Shown piece after piece: positions 40,906 through 53,457 of a stretch of DNA of 64,000 nt. The position numbers and the translations under genes are program-made. Source of the stretch: Bacillus oleivorans (GTDB lineage Bacteria > Bacillota > Bacilli > Bacillales > JC228); NCBI RefSeq assembly GCF_900207585.1, contig NZ_OAOP01000014.1, positions 1-64,000 of the forward strand, read 5' to 3'. The notes under the pieces were generated by a model. It did not search any database and was not told the origin of the DNA. It was given only the letters and a program-made list of their open reading frames with translations. How positions within the stretch are numbered: position 1 is the stretch's first letter; the number at the start of each line of letters is the position of its first letter.

Positions 40906-42093
40906 TTACTTAGTGATTGTAGTAACAACACCAGAACCAACTGTACGTCCACCTTCACGGATAGAGAATCTTGTTCCGTCTTCAATCGCGATCGGAGCAA
41001 TCAATTCTACTGTCATTTCAATGTTATCGCCAGGCATAACCATTTCTACTCCTTCAGGAAGCTGAATGATTCCTGTTACGTCAGTTGTACGGAAGTAGAA
41101 TTGTGGACGGTAGTTTGAGAAGAATGGAGTATGACGACCACCTTCTTCTTTAGAAAGAACGTAAACTTCAGCTTTGAAGCTAGTGTGTGGTGTAATTGTA
41201 CCAGGCTTTGCTAATACTTGACCACGTTGTATTTCTTCACGAGCAACCCCACGAAGAAGTGCACCAATGTTGTCTCCAGCTTCAGCATAGTCAAGAAGCT
41301 TACGGAACATTTCAACACCAGTTACAGTAGTAGATTTTGGCTCTTCAGAAAGACCAATGATATCGACTACATCCCCAACTTTTACTTGTCCGCGTTCAAC
41401 ACGGCCAGTTGCAACTGTACCACGACCAGTGATTGAGAATACATCCTCAACTGGCATCATGAAAGGTTTGTCAGTGTCACGTTGTGGCGTTGGAACGTAC
41501 TCATCAACAGCGTCCATAAGTTCAATGATTTTTGCTTCCCATTCAGAATCTCCCTCAAGAGCTTTAAGAGCAGAACCTTTGATTACAGGAATGTCATCGC
41601 CAGGGAAATCGTATTCAGAAAGAAGATCACGAACTTCCATTTCAACTAGTTCTAATAGTTCTTCGTCATCTACCATGTCACATTTGTTTAAGAATACAAC
41701 AAGGTAAGGAACACCTACATTACGAGAAAGAAGAATGTGTTCACGAGTTTGTGGCATTGGACCATCAGCAGCAGATACTACTAGGATCCCTCCATCCATT
41801 TGCGCAGCACCAGTGATCATGTTTTTAACATAGTCAGCGTGTCCTGGGCAGTCAACGTGAGCATAGTGACGAGTTTCAGTTTCATATTCAACGTGTGCAG
41901 TAGAGATTGTGATTCCACGTTCTCTTTCTTCTGGTGCACCATCAATTTGGTCATATGCACGAGCTTCAGCTTTACCTTGCTTAGCAAGTACAGTAGTGAT
42001 AGCTGCAGTTAAAGTAGTTTTACCATGGTCAACGTGTCCGATTGTACCAACGTTTACGTGTGGTTTAGAACGATCAAATTTAGCTTTACCCAT
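40906..42093 (-). CDS. tuf: Elongation factor Tu
   Basis: The 395-residue GTPase has G1 [10 protein letters not shown]3 [13 protein letters not shown]4 NKCDM and the two beta-barrel domains with normal length. It brings aminoacyl-tRNA to the ribosome. It is the last gene of the str operon and also has its own promoter after fusA. Ribosome binding site AAGGAGG. Confidence 0.99.
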   Translation of the reverse strand: MGKAKFDRSKPHVNVGTIGHVDHGKTTLTAAITTVLAKQGKAEARAYDQIDGAPEERERGITISTAHVEYETETRHYAHVDCPGHADYVKNMITGAAQMDGGILVVSAADGPMPQTREHILLSRNVGVPYLVVFLNKCDMVDDEELLELVEMEVRDLLSEYDFPGDDIPVIKGSALKALEGDSEWEAKIIELMDAVDEYVPTPQRDTDKPFMMPVEDVFSITGRGTVATGRVERGQVKVGDVVDIIGLSEEPKSTTVTGVEMFRKLLDYAEAGDNIGALLRGVAREEIQRGQVLAKPGTITPHTSFKAEVYVLSKEEGGRHTPFFSNYRPQFYFRTTDVTGIIQLPEGVEMVMPGDNIEMTVELIAPIAIEDGTRFSIREGGRTVGSGVVTTITK

Positions 42094-42145
42094 TAGGAAA
42101 ATCCTCCTTAAATTTTAAAATAAGTATAGAAAGATTTATATATGG

Positions 42146-42176
42146 GCTATGAAAACGATTCTCTCGTTTTCATAGC
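42146..42176 (-). other. Perfect 13-bp hairpin in the tuf 5' UTR
   Basis: GCTATGAAAACGA and TCGTTTTCATAGC flank a 5-nt loop. There is no T tract. It lies about 13 nt after the predicted tuf transcription start and may stabilise the tuf mRNA or act as a processing site. Confidence 0.65.
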
Positions 42177-42195
42177 AACCACATTTCTATAAGTA

Positions 42196-42224
42196 GTTAT
42201 ACTTTATCATAAAGGCGAAATCAA
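42196..42224 (-). promoter_or_regulatory. tuf promoter (sigma-A)
   Basis: Minus strand TTGATT, 17-bp spacer, TATAAC. The -35 box directly follows the fusA stop codon. Confidence 0.7.
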
Positions 42225-44303
42225 TTATTCACCTTTATTTTTTTTAATGATTTCATCAGAAATTGATTTTGGAACCTCTTCGTAATGGTCGAATTGCATT
42301 GTGAATACTCCACGGCCTTGTGTAGCAGAACGAAGAGTTGTAGCGTATCCAAACATTTCAGATAGTGGAACCATCGCGCGAACAACCTGAGCGTTACCGC
42401 GTGCTTCCATACCTTCAACACGACCGCGACGGGCAGTGATGTTACCCATGATATCGCCCATGTATTCTTCAGGAACGATGACTTCAACTTTCATCACTGG
42501 TTCAAGAATTACAGGGTTACATTTAGATGCTGCATTTTTAAGCGCCATAGAAGCAGCAATTTTAAATGCCATTTCACTGGAGTCAACATCATGGTAAGAT
42601 CCATCAAACAATCTAGCTTTGATATCTACTAATGGGAACCCTGCTAATACTCCTCTTTCAAGAGCATCTTCAAGACCCGCTTCAACAGCTGGGATGTATT
42701 CACGCGGAACGACACCACCGACGATTCCATTTTCGAATTCGAAGCCTTTTCCTTCTTCGTTTGGAGAGAATTCAATCCAAACGTGTCCGTATTGTCCGCG
42801 TCCACCAGATTGACGGGCAAATTTACCTTCAACCTGTGCAGAAGAACGGAATGTTTCACGGTATGCCACCTGTGGTGCACCCACATTGGCTTCAACCTTG
42901 AATTCACGTTTCATACGGTCTACAAGGATATCTAAGTGAAGTTCTCCCATTCCGGCGATAATAACTTGTCCAGTTTCCTGATCAGTATATGCACGGAAAG
43001 TAGGGTCTTCTTCTTGAAGTTTTTGTAATGCTGTCGACATTTTATCTTGGTCAGCTTTAGATTTAGGTTCGATAGAAAGCTGGATTACTGGCTCTGGGAA
43101 TTCCATTGATTCTAGGATTACTAGATTCTTCTCATCACAGAGAGTGTCACCAGTTGTTGTATCCTTTAAACCAACAGCTGCCGCGATATCTCCAGAATGT
43201 ACCATAGAGATTTCTTCACGGTGGTTTGCGTGCATTTGCAGGATACGTCCTACACGTTCACGCTTACCTTTTGTTGAGTTTTGTACATATGAACCAGAAC
43301 TTAATGTTCCAGAATATACACGGAAGAATGTAAGTTTACCAACATAAGGGTCAGTCATAACTTTAAATGCAAGAGCAGCAAATGGCTCTTCATCACTTGA
43401 ATGACGTTCAACTACTTCATCTGAATCAGGCAGTGTACCTTTAATAGCTGGTACATCAAGTGGAGATGGAAGGTAGTCAATTACAGCATCTAGCATTAAT
43501 TGTACACCTTTATTTTTAAAGGCAGATCCGCAAAGAACCGGATAGAATTCAACGTTAACAGTACCTTTACGAATAGCAGCTTTAATCTCTTCGTTCGTGA
43601 GTTCTTCACCGCCAAGATACTTTTCCATTAATTCTTCATCAAGCTCAGCTACCGCTTCAATTAATTTTTCGCGGTATTCTTCTGCTTGTGCTCGGTACTC
43701 TTCAGGAATTTCACGCTGTTCAATATCGGTACCTAAGTCGTTACCATAGAACGTTGCTTTCATTTCAACAAGGTCAATAATACCTTCAAATTGATCTTCA
43801 GCACCAATAGGAAGCTGAATAGGATGTGCATTAGCTTGTAAACGTTCATGGAGTGTTTTTACAGAGTACAGGAAGTCTGCACCGATTTTATCCATTTTGT
43901 TTACAAACACAACACGTGGTACTCCGTAAGTTGTCGCTTGACGCCAAACTGTTTCAGTTTGAGGTTCAACACCCGATTGGGCATCAAGAACTGCAACCGC
44001 ACCATCTAATACACGCAATGAACGCTCAACTTCTACAGTGAAGTCCACGTGTCCTGGAGTGTCGATGATGTTTACGCGGTTCCCTTTCCATTGTGCAGTT
44101 GTTGCAGCAGATGTAATCGTAATTCCGCGTTCTTGTTCTTGCTCCATCCAGTCCATCTGAGATGCACCTTCATGAGTTTCGCCAATCTTGTGAATACGAC
44201 CAGTGTAATAAAGAATACGCTCAGTTGTTGTTGTTTTACCAGCATCAATGTGAGCCATGATCCCTATATTACGCGTATTTTCTAAGGAGAACTCTCTGGC
44301 CAT
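42225..44303 (-). CDS. fusA: Elongation factor G
   Basis: The 692-residue translocase has G1 AHIDAGKTT, the RGITITSAA switch 1 region, G3 [10 protein letters not shown]4 NKMDK, and all five domains with the usual length. It drives tRNA-mRNA translocation and ribosome recycling. Positions linked to fusidic acid resistance were not examined in detail. It lies between rpsG and tuf. Confidence 0.99.
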   Translation of the reverse strand: MAREFSLENTRNIGIMAHIDAGKTTTTERILYYTGRIHKIGETHEGASQMDWMEQEQERGITITSAATTAQWKGNRVNIIDTPGHVDFTVEVERSLRVLDGAVAVLDAQSGVEPQTETVWRQATTYGVPRVVFVNKMDKIGADFLYSVKTLHERLQANAHPIQLPIGAEDQFEGIIDLVEMKATFYGNDLGTDIEQREIPEEYRAQAEEYREKLIEAVAELDEELMEKYLGGEELTNEEIKAAIRKGTVNVEFYPVLCGSAFKNKGVQLMLDAVIDYLPSPLDVPAIKGTLPDSDEVVERHSSDEEPFAALAFKVMTDPYVGKLTFFRVYSGTLSSGSYVQNSTKGKRERVGRILQMHANHREEISMVHSGDIAAAVGLKDTTTGDTLCDEKNLVILESMEFPEPVIQLSIEPKSKADQDKMSTALQKLQEEDPTFRAYTDQETGQVIIAGMGELHLDILVDRMKREFKVEANVGAPQVAYRETFRSSAQVEGKFARQSGGRGQYGHVWIEFSPNEEGKGFEFENGIVGGVVPREYIPAVEAGLEDALERGVLAGFPLVDIKARLFDGSYHDVDSSEMAFKIAASMALKNAASKCNPVILEPVMKVEVIVPEEYMGDIMGNITARRGRVEGMEARGNAQVVRAMVPLSEMFGYATTLRSATQGRGVFTMQFDHYEEVPKSISDEIIKKNKGE

Positions 44304-44359
44304 TTAGTCTTTCTCCTTCCTTTTCGTGTGGAATAATGATTTGTATTAAATAAGAAATA

Positions 44360-44830
44360 TTACCAGCGATAGTGAGCAAACGCTTTGTTTGCTTCTGCCA
44401 TTTTGTGAGTATCTTCACGTTTCTTAACAGCAGCTCCAGTGTTGTTAGCTGCATCAAGAATTTCGTTAGCAAGACGCTCTTCCATTGTTTTTTCACCGCG
44501 AAGACGCGCATAGTTTACTAACCAGCGCAAACCAAGTGTTGTACGACGGTCTGGGCGAACTTCAACTGGTACTTGGTAGTTTGAACCACCGACACGACGC
44601 GCACGCACTTCAAGAACAGGCATAATGTTTTTAAGAGCTTGGTCAAATACCTCCATAGGCTCTTTACCTGTACGTTCTTGAATAAGTTCAAAAGCTGAAT
44701 AAAGAATCTTTTGAGATTTTCCTCTTTTACCGTCAATCATCATTTTGTTGATTAAACGAGTAACGAGTTTTGAATTATAAAGCGGATCTGGCAGTACATC
44801 TCTTTTTGCTACAGGTCCTTTACGTGGCAT
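44360..44830 (-). CDS. rpsG: 30S ribosomal protein S7 (uS7)
   Basis: The 156-residue protein begins [20 protein letters not shown] after AAAGGAGG. It organises the 30S head and contacts E-site tRNA. It lies between rpsL and fusA. Confidence 0.98.
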   Translation of the reverse strand: MPRKGPVAKRDVLPDPLYNSKLVTRLINKMMIDGKRGKSQKILYSAFELIQERTGKEPMEVFDQALKNIMPVLEVRARRVGGSNYQVPVEVRPDRRTTLGLRWLVNYARLRGEKTMEERLANEILDAANNTGAAVKKREDTHKMAEANKAFAHYRW

Positions 44831-44871
44831 GATGTATCCTCCTTTCAAAGATGTTTTATGAAATCATTCTA

Positions 44872-45291
44872 TTATTTTTTCTCTTTTGGTCTTTTTGTTC
44901 CGTATTTAGAACGACCTTGTTTACGTTCGTTAACTCCTGCAGTATCAAGAGCACCACGAACAATGTGATAACGTACCCCTGGCAAGTCCTTTACACGGCC
45001 GCCACGAATTAGTACAACACTGTGTTCTTGCAAATTGTGTCCGATACCAGGAATGTAAGCTGTAACTTCGATTCCGTTTGTTAAACGAACACGCGCATAT
45101 TTACGCAATGCTGAGTTTGGTTTTTTCGGTGTCATTGTACCAACACGAGTACATACTCCACGCTTTTGTGGTGAAGAAAGGTTAGTTTGAGATTTTTTAA
45201 AGCTGTTATAACCTTTGTTAAGCGCTGGAGATTTTGATTTTTCCTCTTTAGTTTGACGCGGCTTGCGCACTAGTTGGTTAATAGTAGGCAT
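44872..45291 (-). CDS. rpsL: 30S ribosomal protein S12 (uS12)
   Basis: The 139-residue protein begins [13 protein letters not shown] after GGGAGG. The decoding loop [11 protein letters not shown] and the [14 protein letters not shown] loop are wild type at the main streptomycin-resistance lysines. The upstream open frame is not used. Confidence 0.98.
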   Translation of the reverse strand: MPTINQLVRKPRQTKEEKSKSPALNKGYNSFKKSQTNLSSPQKRGVCTRVGTMTPKKPNSALRKYARVRLTNGIEVTAYIPGIGHNLQEHSVVLIRGGRVKDLPGVRYHIVRGALDTAGVNERKQGRSKYGTKRPKEKK

Positions 45292-45404
45292 CTGTTTGTG
45301 TCCTCCCTTCTTCATTTCTAATCTAGGTCCAAGTTCTAGTTCCACACATCCAGGTGGTTCATTTTTTGGACAAAAGAAAAGATTGCAACGAGAAATTGCA
45401 ACAT

Positions 45405-45659
45405 TCATTTCTCTTTAATAATCCCAACAGCAGTAGCTTTCACATCAATCCCACAAGCTTTTCCTAATCTTTGCATGGAGTCTACTCGTTGAATTGGGAC
45501 ATCGTGTTCTTCCGCAGCGGCCAATACAGGATTGGTTACCCTAGGATCTGCGTCAGCTGCCAGTACAACAGCTTTCACACGACCATTTTGAATAGCCTTG
45601 ACTGTTTGTTTCGTTCCTACGACTATTTCTTTTGCAGTTGATACTTTTTCATAAGACAC
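45405..45659 (-). CDS. ybxF: L7Ae-family K-turn-binding protein YbxF
   Basis: The 84-residue protein has the L7Ae/L30e fold pattern ([27 protein letters not shown]). YbxF of B. subtilis binds kink-turns in RNA and associates with ribosomes. It is the first gene of the str operon here, upstream of rpsL and after rpoC, as in B. subtilis. Confidence 0.93.
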   Translation of the reverse strand: MSYEKVSTAKEIVVGTKQTVKAIQNGRVKAVVLAADADPRVTNPVLAAAEEHDVPIQRVDSMQRLGKACGIDVKATAVGIIKEK

Positions 45660-45788
45660 TTAAAGTTCCTCCAAAGCATCATTTTCGTAAGAAGCACCTT
45701 TGCTATAATATCATCCCGAAAGAATAAATGTCAACAATAGAAATAAATTTTTCAGTGTTAAAGAATCGTAAATTTCAATTTAAATGAA

Positions 45789-45828
45789 TCATACTCGCGA
45801 AGAAGCTTTTTCTTCTTCACGAGTATGA
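45789..45828 (-). terminator. Hairpin after rpoC (possible terminator)
   Basis: TCATACTCG with CGAGTATGA and inner GAAGAA with TTCTTC make a long stem just after the rpoC stop. On the minus strand it is followed only by ATTCATTT, so termination may be partial. Confidence 0.55.
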
Positions 45829-45841
45829 CTGAGTTGCTTAT

Positions 45842-48800
45842 TTACTGAACACTTACTGGCTCATCTGCTGTTTGTTTTGTGATTTCAGGAGATGCCTTAC
45901 GGTAGCGCTGCATACCTGTACCAGCAGGAACCAGCTTACCAATAATTACATTTTCCTTCAATCCTAATAATTCATCGCGTTTTCCTTTGATCGCAGCATC
46001 TGTTAGGACACGAGTTGTTTCCTGGAAGGAAGCTGCTGATAGGAATGAGTCAGTTTCAAGCGATGCTTTTGTAATACCAAGAAGTACTGGACGTCCTGTT
46101 GCCGGATATTTTCCTTCAAGCAATGCTTTTCGGTTGGCATCCGTAAACTGGTGAATATCCAATAGGGATCCTGGCAGTACATCAGTATCTCCGGCATCAA
46201 TGACCCGTACTTTACGAAGCATTTGCCGAACCATAACTTCTACGTGTTTGTCGCCAATTTCTACCCCTTGCATACGGTATACTTTTTGAACTTCGCGTAA
46301 TAAGTATTCTTGGACAGCAGCCACGTCTTTTACTTTTAATAATTCCTTCGGATCGATAGAACCTTCTGTTAATACACTTCCGGCCTCTACACGATCATTA
46401 ACAGCAACTTTCAATCGTGCTGTATATGGAATGAGGTAGTTACGAGTTTCGACATCACCTTGGACGACAATTTCTTGCTGACGGTCTCTCGCTTCATTGA
46501 TGGCTGTGACAACCCCATCAATTTCTGTAATAACCGCTTGACCTTTCGGATTACGCGCTTCAAATAGCTCTTGAATACGCGGTAAACCTTGGGTAATATC
46601 GTCTCCGGCTACCCCGCCAGTGTGGAATGTACGCATCGTAAGCTGTGTTCCTGGTTCACCAATGGATTGGGCCGCAATGATACCAACTGCTTCCCCAACC
46701 TCAACTTGTTGTCCGGTTGCAAGGTTTTGACCATAACATTTTTTACATACGCCATGCTTTGTATTACATGTGAAGGCAGAGCGAATCCATACAGCTTCAA
46801 TTCCAAAATCCACAATTTCTTTGGCAAGATCCTCAGTAATAAAGCCGTTTTCAGCTACAAGCACTTCCCCTGTTTCAGGGTGTTTCACCGATTTGCGGGC
46901 ATAACGTCCAACTAAACGCTCTTCTAACGGCTCAATAATTTCATTGCCTTCCTTCAAGGCAGTTACACGAATTCCTCTATCTGTGCCACAGTCATCCTCA
47001 CGAACAATAACATCCTGGGCAACGTCGACAAGTCGACGTGTTAAGTAACCAGAGTCGGCTGTTTTGAGTGCTGTATCAGCAAGTCCTTTACGGGCACCGT
47101 GCGTAGAAATAAAGTATTCCAATACGGTTAATCCCTCACGGAAACTAGACTTAATCGGCAATTCAATGATACGTCCAGCTGGGTTCGCCATCAAACCACG
47201 CATACCTGCAAGCTGGGTAAAGTTAGATGCGTTACCACGTGCTCCGGAATCACTCATCATAAAGATTGGGTTTAAACGATGCAGTGTCTTCATCAGCTTG
47301 CCTTGGATATCGTCTTTAGCAGCACTCCAGATGGAAATGACGCGATCGTATCTTTCATCTTCTGTAATCAAACCACGTTTGAACTGCTTCATAACGTTAT
47401 CCACTTTATGCTGTGCTTCTGTAAGAATTTGCTCTTTTTCACCAAGCACTACGATATCGGCAATACCAATTGTAATTCCAGCTTTTGTAGAGTATTTAAA
47501 TCCAAGGTCCTTCATGCGGTCAAGCATTTTAGACGTTTCCGTGATTTTGAAACGTTTAAATACTTCAGCAATGATATTACCTAGGAACCCCTTTTTGAAA
47601 GGAGGAATTATTTCTTGCTGTTGTATAATTTCTTTGACATTTTCTGTTGGTTCCACAAAATATTTCTCAGGTGTTTTCTCAACTAAATTCACCTTTGTAG
47701 GTTCATTAATATATGGGAACGTGTTCGGTAAAATTTCGTTGAAAATAATCTTGCCGACAGTTGTTAACAACAGCATTTTATTTTGTTTTTCAGTAAAGGA
47801 TTGATTACTTAAAGAACCAGCATATACAGCTACACGAGAATGCAAGTGAACATATCCATTTTGATACGCTACTAATGCCTCATTCGTATCTTTAAATACC
47901 ATTCCTTCTCCATTTGCACCTTCTCGTTCTAATGTTAAGTAATAGTTACCTAATACCATGTCCTGAGAAGGAGTTACAACCGGTTTACCATCTTTAGGGT
48001 TCAAGATATTTTGTGCCGCAAGCATTAATAATCTGGCTTCAGCTTGAGCCTCTGCAGATAAAGGTACGTGCACCGCCATTTGGTCACCATCAAAGTCAGC
48101 GTTGTATGCTGTACAAACTAATGGATGAAGACGGATTGCTCTTCCTTCTACTAGTGTTGGCTCGAATGCTTGAATTCCTAGTCTGTGTAGAGTTGGAGCA
48201 CGGTTCAGCAATACCGGATGCTCTTTAATGACTTCTTCTAATACATCCCAGACTTCTGGGTGAAGCCGCTCAATTTTACGTTTGGCTGACTTAATATTAT
48301 GTGCCAATCCTTTTTCAACAAGCTCTTTCATAACAAAAGGCTTGAATAGTTCGATTGCCATTTCCTTAGGAAGACCGCATTGGTACATTTTTAGGTTTGG
48401 ACCAACAACAATAACGGAACGACCAGAATAGTCTACGCGTTTTCCAAGTAAGTTTTGACGGAATCGCCCTTGCTTACCCTTCAGCATGTGAGAAAGTGAT
48501 TTAAGCGGACGGTTTCCTGGTCCAGTTACCGGACGGCCGCGGCGTCCATTATCGATTAGCGCATCTACCGCTTCTTGAAGCATACGTTTTTCATTTTGAA
48601 CAATGATACTAGGTGCACCAAGATCTAATAGGCGTTTTAAACGATTGTTACGGTTAATTACACGGCGGTATAAATCATTTAAGTCAGAAGTTGCAAAACG
48701 GCCGCCATCAAGCTGTACCATCGGACGAAGTTCAGGTGGTATTACAGGCAGAACATCTAAAATCATCCAAGAAGGATCATTTCCGGAGTTTCTGAATGCC

Positions 48801-49441
48801 TCTAACACTTCAAGACGCTTAATCGCACGTGTTCTGCGTTGTCCTTGTGCAACCTTTAATTCTTCTTTTAGAGTTTCTACTTCTTTTTCAAGATCAATGT
48901 CTTGCAAAAGCTTTTTAATCGCCTCTGCTCCCATTGAAGCTTGGAATTTATTTCCGTACTTTTCGCGATATGCACGGAATTCCTTTTCTGATAAGAGTTG
49001 TTTTTTCTCTAATGCCGTATCAGCAGAATCTGTCACAACATAAGAAGCAAAGTAGATGACTTCTTCCAATGCACGAGGTGACATATCCAAAATAAGACCC
49101 ATACGACTTGGAATTCCTTTGAAATACCAGATATGCGAAACGGGAGCCGCGAGCTCAATATGCCCCATCCGCTCGCGACGCACTTTTGCCCGGGTAACTT
49201 CTACGCCACAACGGTCACAAACGACACCCTTGTAACGAACTCTCTTATACTTACCGCAATGGCATTCCCAGTCTTTTTGCGGACCGAAAATTCTTTCGCA
49301 GAAAAGACCGTCTTTTTCTGGCTTCAATGTACGATAGTTAATGGTTTCAGGCTTTTTAACTTCTCCGTAAGACCATGATCGGATCTTATCTGGTGAAGCA
49401 AGACCTATTTTCATATACTCAAAATTATTGACATCCAACAA
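45842..49441 (-). CDS. rpoC: RNA polymerase beta' subunit
   Basis: The 1199-residue protein matches the Bacillus length. Visible are the N-terminal zinc site (CHCGKY and CDRCG, about 60-78), the catalytic [12 protein letters not shown] with three Asp near residue 450, the bridge and trigger helices ([22 protein letters not shown]), and the second zinc site ([19 protein letters not shown]). It lies 51 bp after rpoB. Confidence 0.99.
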   Translation of the reverse strand: MLDVNNFEYMKIGLASPDKIRSWSYGEVKKPETINYRTLKPEKDGLFCERIFGPQKDWECHCGKYKRVRYKGVVCDRCGVEVTRAKVRRERMGHIELAAPVSHIWYFKGIPSRMGLILDMSPRALEEVIYFASYVVTDSADTALEKKQLLSEKEFRAYREKYGNKFQASMGAEAIKKLLQDIDLEKEVETLKEELKVAQGQRRTRAIKRLEVLEAFRNSGNDPSWMILDVLPVIPPELRPMVQLDGGRFATSDLNDLYRRVINRNNRLKRLLDLGAPSIIVQNEKRMLQEAVDALIDNGRRGRPVTGPGNRPLKSLSHMLKGKQGRFRQNLLGKRVDYSGRSVIVVGPNLKMYQCGLPKEMAIELFKPFVMKELVEKGLAHNIKSAKRKIERLHPEVWDVLEEVIKEHPVLLNRAPTLHRLGIQAFEPTLVEGRAIRLHPLVCTAYNADFDGDQMAVHVPLSAEAQAEARLLMLAAQNILNPKDGKPVVTPSQDMVLGNYYLTLEREGANGEGMVFKDTNEALVAYQNGYVHLHSRVAVYAGSLSNQSFTEKQNKMLLLTTVGKIIFNEILPNTFPYINEPTKVNLVEKTPEKYFVEPTENVKEIIQQQEIIPPFKKGFLGNIIAEVFKRFKITETSKMLDRMKDLGFKYSTKAGITIGIADIVVLGEKEQILTEAQHKVDNVMKQFKRGLITEDERYDRVISIWSAAKDDIQGKLMKTLHRLNPIFMMSDSGARGNASNFTQLAGMRGLMANPAGRIIELPIKSSFREGLTVLEYFISTHGARKGLADTALKTADSGYLTRRLVDVAQDVIVREDDCGTDRGIRVTALKEGNEIIEPLEERLVGRYARKSVKHPETGEVLVAENGFITEDLAKEIVDFGIEAVWIRSAFTCNTKHGVCKKCYGQNLATGQQVEVGEAVGIIAAQSIGEPGTQLTMRTFHTGGVAGDDITQGLPRIQELFEARNPKGQAVITEIDGVVTAINEARDRQQEIVVQGDVETRNYLIPYTARLKVAVNDRVEAGSVLTEGSIDPKELLKVKDVAAVQEYLLREVQKVYRMQGVEIGDKHVEVMVRQMLRKVRVIDAGDTDVLPGSLLDIHQFTDANRKALLEGKYPATGRPVLLGITKASLETDSFLSAASFQETTRVLTDAAIKGKRDELLGLKENVIIGKLVPAGTGMQRYRKASPEITKQTADEPVSVQ

Positions 49442-49492
49442 GGGGCCTACCTCCCTTTTTCGTCTCAGGTTCTACCCTTATGTTGCTTAAAT

Positions 49493-52400
49493 CTATTCCT
49501 TTGTTCCAACAGTTTCAGTTTCTGGCAGATCATGATCTGAAGAGATTGTTAAGGATTCAGCTTGTTGCACTTCCTCATCATCTTCTAAATCACGCATTTC
49601 AATTTCTTGGTCATCACTAGACAAGATTTTGACATCCATCCCTAAACTTTGAAGTTCTTTCATTAATACCTTAAAGGATTCAGGAACTCCAGGTTCAGGA
49701 ACATTGTCGCCTTTAACAATAGCCTCGTATGTTTTTACACGGCCGACTACGTCATCAGACTTCACGGTTAAGATTTCTTGAAGAGTATAAGCAGCTCCGT
49801 ATGCCTCAAGTGCCCATACCTCCATCTCACCAAAGCGCTGTCCGCCAAACTGAGCTTTACCGCCAAGAGGTTGTTGTGTAACCAATGAGTAAGGCCCTGT
49901 AGAACGAGCATGAAGTTTGTCATCAACCATGTGAGCTAATTTAATCATGTACATAATTCCGACAGATACTCTGTTATCAAACGGTTCACCGGTACGGCCA
50001 TCATAAAGAATCGTTTTTGCATCACTCGCCATTCCGGCTTCCTCAATCGTTGCCCATACATCTTCTTCACGGGCACCGTCAAATACTGGAGAAGCTACAT
50101 GAATGCCAAGGCTTCTTGCAGCCATTCCAAGGTGAAGCTCAAGTACCTGACCGATGTTCATACGCGAAGGAACCCCTAATGGATTTAACATGATATCAAC
50201 TGGAGTGCCATCTGGTAAGTACGGCATATCTTCTTCAGGTAAAATTCGGGAAATAACCCCTTTGTTACCATGGCGGCCAGCCATTTTATCCCCTTCATGG
50301 ATCTTACGTTTTTGAACAATGAACACACGAACCAGCTGATTTACACCTGGAGGCAGTTCATCTCCCGCCTCACGAGTAAAGACTTTAACATCCAATACGA
50401 TTCCCCCGCCACCGTGAGGAACACGTAAAGAGGTATCACGAACTTCTCTTGCTTTTTCACCAAAGATGGCGTGAAGAAGTCTTTCTTCTGCTGTTAATTC
50501 GGTTACCCCTTTTGGCGTTACTTTACCAACCAACAGGTCTCCATCCTTAACCTCGGCACCAATGCGAATGATTCCTCTTTCATCGAGGTTGCGAAGCGCA
50601 TCTTCACCAACGTTTGGAATATCACGCGTAATTTCTTCAGGTCCAAGCTTGGTATCTCTGGACTCTGACTCATATTCCTCAATATGGATGGATGTGTATA
50701 CATCATCCTTAACTAGTCTTTCACTCATAATAATCGCATCTTCGTAGTTGTAACCATCCCACGTCATAAACGCAACCATTACGTTACGGCCTAGAGCTAA
50801 TTCACCTTTTTCCATTGAAGGACCATCAGCTAAGATTTCACCCTTTGTTACACGATCACCCACACTTACGATTGGGCGCTGGTTATAGCATGTACCTTGG
50901 TTAGAACGAACAAATTTCAGCATCCGATATTTATCCAGATCCCCTTTAATTTCTTGTCCGTCAACTACCTCGATCCTTCTGACCCAAACCTCTTTCGCTT
51001 CAACATGCTCTACAATACCCTCGTACTTACAAATAACAGCGGCACCAGAGTCTTTTGCTGATACATATTCCATACCTGTACCTACAATTGGTGCTTCAGG
51101 CTGCATAAGCGGAACGGCTTGACGCTGCATATTGGCACCCATAAGGGCACGGTTAGAGTCATCATTTTCTAAGAAAGGAATACATGCTGTAGCTGCAGAA
51201 ACAACCTGTTTAGGCGATACGTCCATGTAATCAACAAGTTCACGTTTTACAACTGTGTTTTCACCACGGAATCTCGCAATAACTTCTTCATCTAAGAAGG
51301 ACCCATCTTCACCTAAACGTGCGTTGGCCTGAGCCACTACATAATTATCTTCTTCATCGGCTGTCAAATAATCGATATGTGAAGTTACCTTACCAGTATC
51401 CGGATCAACCCGGCGATAAGGTGTCTCAATAAATCCAAATTTATTCACTTTTGCAAAGGATGAAAGTGAGTTAATCAATCCGATGTTCGGACCTTCAGGT
51501 GTTTCAATCGGACACATACGGCCATAGTGGGAATAGTGAACGTCACGAACTTCAAACCCTGCGCGCTCACGAGTTAAACCGCCAGGTCCCAATGCTGATA
51601 GACGTCTTTTGTGCGTTAATTCAGCTAACGGGTTTGTCTGATCCATAAATTGAGACAACTGAGAACTTCCGAAGAATTCTTTAATAGACGCTATGACTGG
51701 TCTAATGTTGATAAGCTGCTGCGGCGTAATCGTTGCTGTGTCTTGAATCGACATTCTCTCACGTACAACACGCTCCATTCTGGATAAACCAATTCTGAAT
51801 TGGTTTTGCAGAAGCTCGCCAACTGATCTTAAGCGGCGGTTTCCAAGGTGATCAATATCGTCTGTATCACCTACTCCATGCAACAAGTTAAAGAAATAAC
51901 TGATGGAGGCGATGATATCAGCAGGCGTAATGTTCTTAATGTTCTCAGGAACATTAGCATTACCAAGAACATTGATCACTTTATCGCCTTCTTCGTTTGG
52001 AGCATAAATTTTAATGGATTGTGAAAGAATATCTTCCTCTACAACTCCGCCAGCAGGCTTAAAGGTCACATAACCGATTCCTTTACCTAAATGAGGAATT
52101 ATTCGGTCAAGAACACGTCTTTCAAGAACGGTATCCTTTTCCACCAGAATTTCTCCTGTTTCAGGGTCAACAAGCGGCTGCGCTAATCTCTGACCAAACA
52201 AACGGTTTTTAATATGAAGTTTTTTATTTATTTTGTAACGACCAACACTTGCAAGATCGTAACGTTTCGGATCAAAAAATCTTGAAACCAGCAGACTCTT
52301 AGCGTTTTCAACAGTCGGCGGTTCACCAGGACGTAAGCGTTCGTAAATTTCTAATAACGCTTTTTCCGTATTTTCCGTATTGTCCTTCTCAAGAGTATTG

Positions 52401-53053
52401 CGAAGATATTCATTATCTCCAATCAGATCAATAATCTCTTGGTCAGAACCAAAGCCTAATGCACGAAGCAATACCGTTACCGGCAGCTTACGGGTACGAT
52501 CAATACGAACATAGACAACATCTTTCGCATCTGTTTCGTACTCCAGCCACGCACCACGGTTAGGGATTACAGTAGCTGTAAAACCTTTCTTTCCGTTTTT
52601 ATCTAGCTTTCCGTTATAGTACACACTAGGAGAGCGAACTAATTGAGAGACAATTACGCGTTCTGCCCCGTTAATAACAAACGTCCCAGTGTCTGTCATA
52701 AGCGGAAAATCACCCATGAATACATCCTGATCTTTTACTTCGCCCGTTTCCTTGTTAACAAGACGGACTTTAACGCGAAGCGGAGCAGAGTATGTAACAT
52801 CTCTCTCCTTAGACTCCTCAACGGAATATTTCGGGTCGCTAAGACTATAATCGATAAACTCTAAAGAGAGATTACCAGTAAAGTCTTCGATTGGTGAAAT
52901 GTCCTGGAACATTTCCTTCAAACCTTCATCTAAAAACCACTGATAAGAAGCAGTTTGAATTTCGATGAGATTTGGCAATTCAAGCACTTCGCTAATACGA
53001 GCAAAGCTTTTACGTTGGCGGTGTCGTCCATACTGAACTAGTTGACCTGTCAA
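49493..53053 (-). CDS. rpoB: RNA polymerase beta subunit
   Basis: The 1186-residue protein is complete. The rifampicin-binding region ([20 protein letters not shown], then [11 protein letters not shown]) is wild type. Conserved [10 protein letters not shown] and the C-terminal region [20 protein letters not shown] are present. The acidic C-terminal tail is typical of Bacillus. It has its own promoter at 53429 and a long leader. Confidence 0.99.
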   Translation of the reverse strand: MTGQLVQYGRHRQRKSFARISEVLELPNLIEIQTASYQWFLDEGLKEMFQDISPIEDFTGNLSLEFIDYSLSDPKYSVEESKERDVTYSAPLRVKVRLVNKETGEVKDQDVFMGDFPLMTDTGTFVINGAERVIVSQLVRSPSVYYNGKLDKNGKKGFTATVIPNRGAWLEYETDAKDVVYVRIDRTRKLPVTVLLRALGFGSDQEIIDLIGDNEYLRNTLEKDNTENTEKALLEIYERLRPGEPPTVENAKSLLVSRFFDPKRYDLASVGRYKINKKLHIKNRLFGQRLAQPLVDPETGEILVEKDTVLERRVLDRIIPHLGKGIGYVTFKPAGGVVEEDILSQSIKIYAPNEEGDKVINVLGNANVPENIKNITPADIIASISYFFNLLHGVGDTDDIDHLGNRRLRSVGELLQNQFRIGLSRMERVVRERMSIQDTATITPQQLINIRPVIASIKEFFGSSQLSQFMDQTNPLAELTHKRRLSALGPGGLTRERAGFEVRDVHYSHYGRMCPIETPEGPNIGLINSLSSFAKVNKFGFIETPYRRVDPDTGKVTSHIDYLTADEEDNYVVAQANARLGEDGSFLDEEVIARFRGENTVVKRELVDYMDVSPKQVVSAATACIPFLENDDSNRALMGANMQRQAVPLMQPEAPIVGTGMEYVSAKDSGAAVICKYEGIVEHVEAKEVWVRRIEVVDGQEIKGDLDKYRMLKFVRSNQGTCYNQRPIVSVGDRVTKGEILADGPSMEKGELALGRNVMVAFMTWDGYNYEDAIIMSERLVKDDVYTSIHIEEYESESRDTKLGPEEITRDIPNVGEDALRNLDERGIIRIGAEVKDGDLLVGKVTPKGVTELTAEERLLHAIFGEKAREVRDTSLRVPHGGGGIVLDVKVFTREAGDELPPGVNQLVRVFIVQKRKIHEGDKMAGRHGNKGVISRILPEEDMPYLPDGTPVDIMLNPLGVPSRMNIGQVLELHLGMAARSLGIHVASPVFDGAREEDVWATIEEAGMASDAKTILYDGRTGEPFDNRVSVGIMYMIKLAHMVDDKLHARSTGPYSLVTQQPLGGKAQFGGQRFGEMEVWALEAYGAAYTLQEILTVKSDDVVGRVKTYEAIVKGDNVPEPGVPESFKVLMKELQSLGMDVKILSSDDQEIEMRDLEDDEEVQQAESLTISSDHDLPETETVGTKE

Positions 53054-53422
53054 CTGTTTTCACCCCTCAAATTTACGTAGTGTGGAAAACAAAGTGTAAA
53101 GCCTTTATGTAAACAACTTGTTGTTTAACCGTAAGCCCTACTAGAAAAAAATCATAAAACGTATTACAATAACTATATAGAGTCTTGGAAAGAGCGGTTT
53201 CCCGTTTTACACAAGACAAAAAGAAAAAGGGTTTCACTTTAGAAAACCTCATTTTTCAAAAAAACGACCCATTATTAGATTATCTTTCCCATATTATCCA
53301 TTCCATATACTTCTATGAATAAAATCGATAGGTCGTTTTAGTCAGAGGATGAATAAAAACGGGAATGCCAAATCACACATTGCCTAAAATTAGGCATACG
53401 GGTACAAATAATATATTGGCAT
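53054..53422 (-). promoter_or_regulatory. 370-nt rpoBC leader
   Basis: This gene-free stretch is the 5' UTR of rpoB. It holds a TGCCTAAAATTAGGCA hairpin (53381-53396), a long terminator-like stem (53261-53339) and a TAAACAAC/GTTGTTTA palindrome (53110-53127). No short open frame with a ribosome binding site stood out. Confidence 0.6.
53261..53339 (-). terminator. Possible attenuator in the rpoBC leader
   Basis: On the minus strand AAAACGACC pairs with GGTCGTTTT across about 60 nt and is followed by a run of T (TTTTTTTG). The long AT-rich loop could fold further. It is downstream of the rpoB promoter, so read-through would be needed for rpoBC expression. Confidence 0.5.
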
Positions 53423-53428
53423 TTTATA

Positions 53429-53457
53429 ATAATAGCATAATGAAATTTTCGAGTCAA
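53429..53457 (-). promoter_or_regulatory. rpoB promoter (sigma-A)
   Basis: Minus strand TTGACT, 17-bp spacer, TATTAT. The -35 overlaps the stop codon of the upstream methyltransferase gene. Confidence 0.75.

Noticed and set aside
49493-53053. Rifampicin-resistance change in rpoB
   Set aside because: The resistance-determining segment reads as wild type at the common positions.
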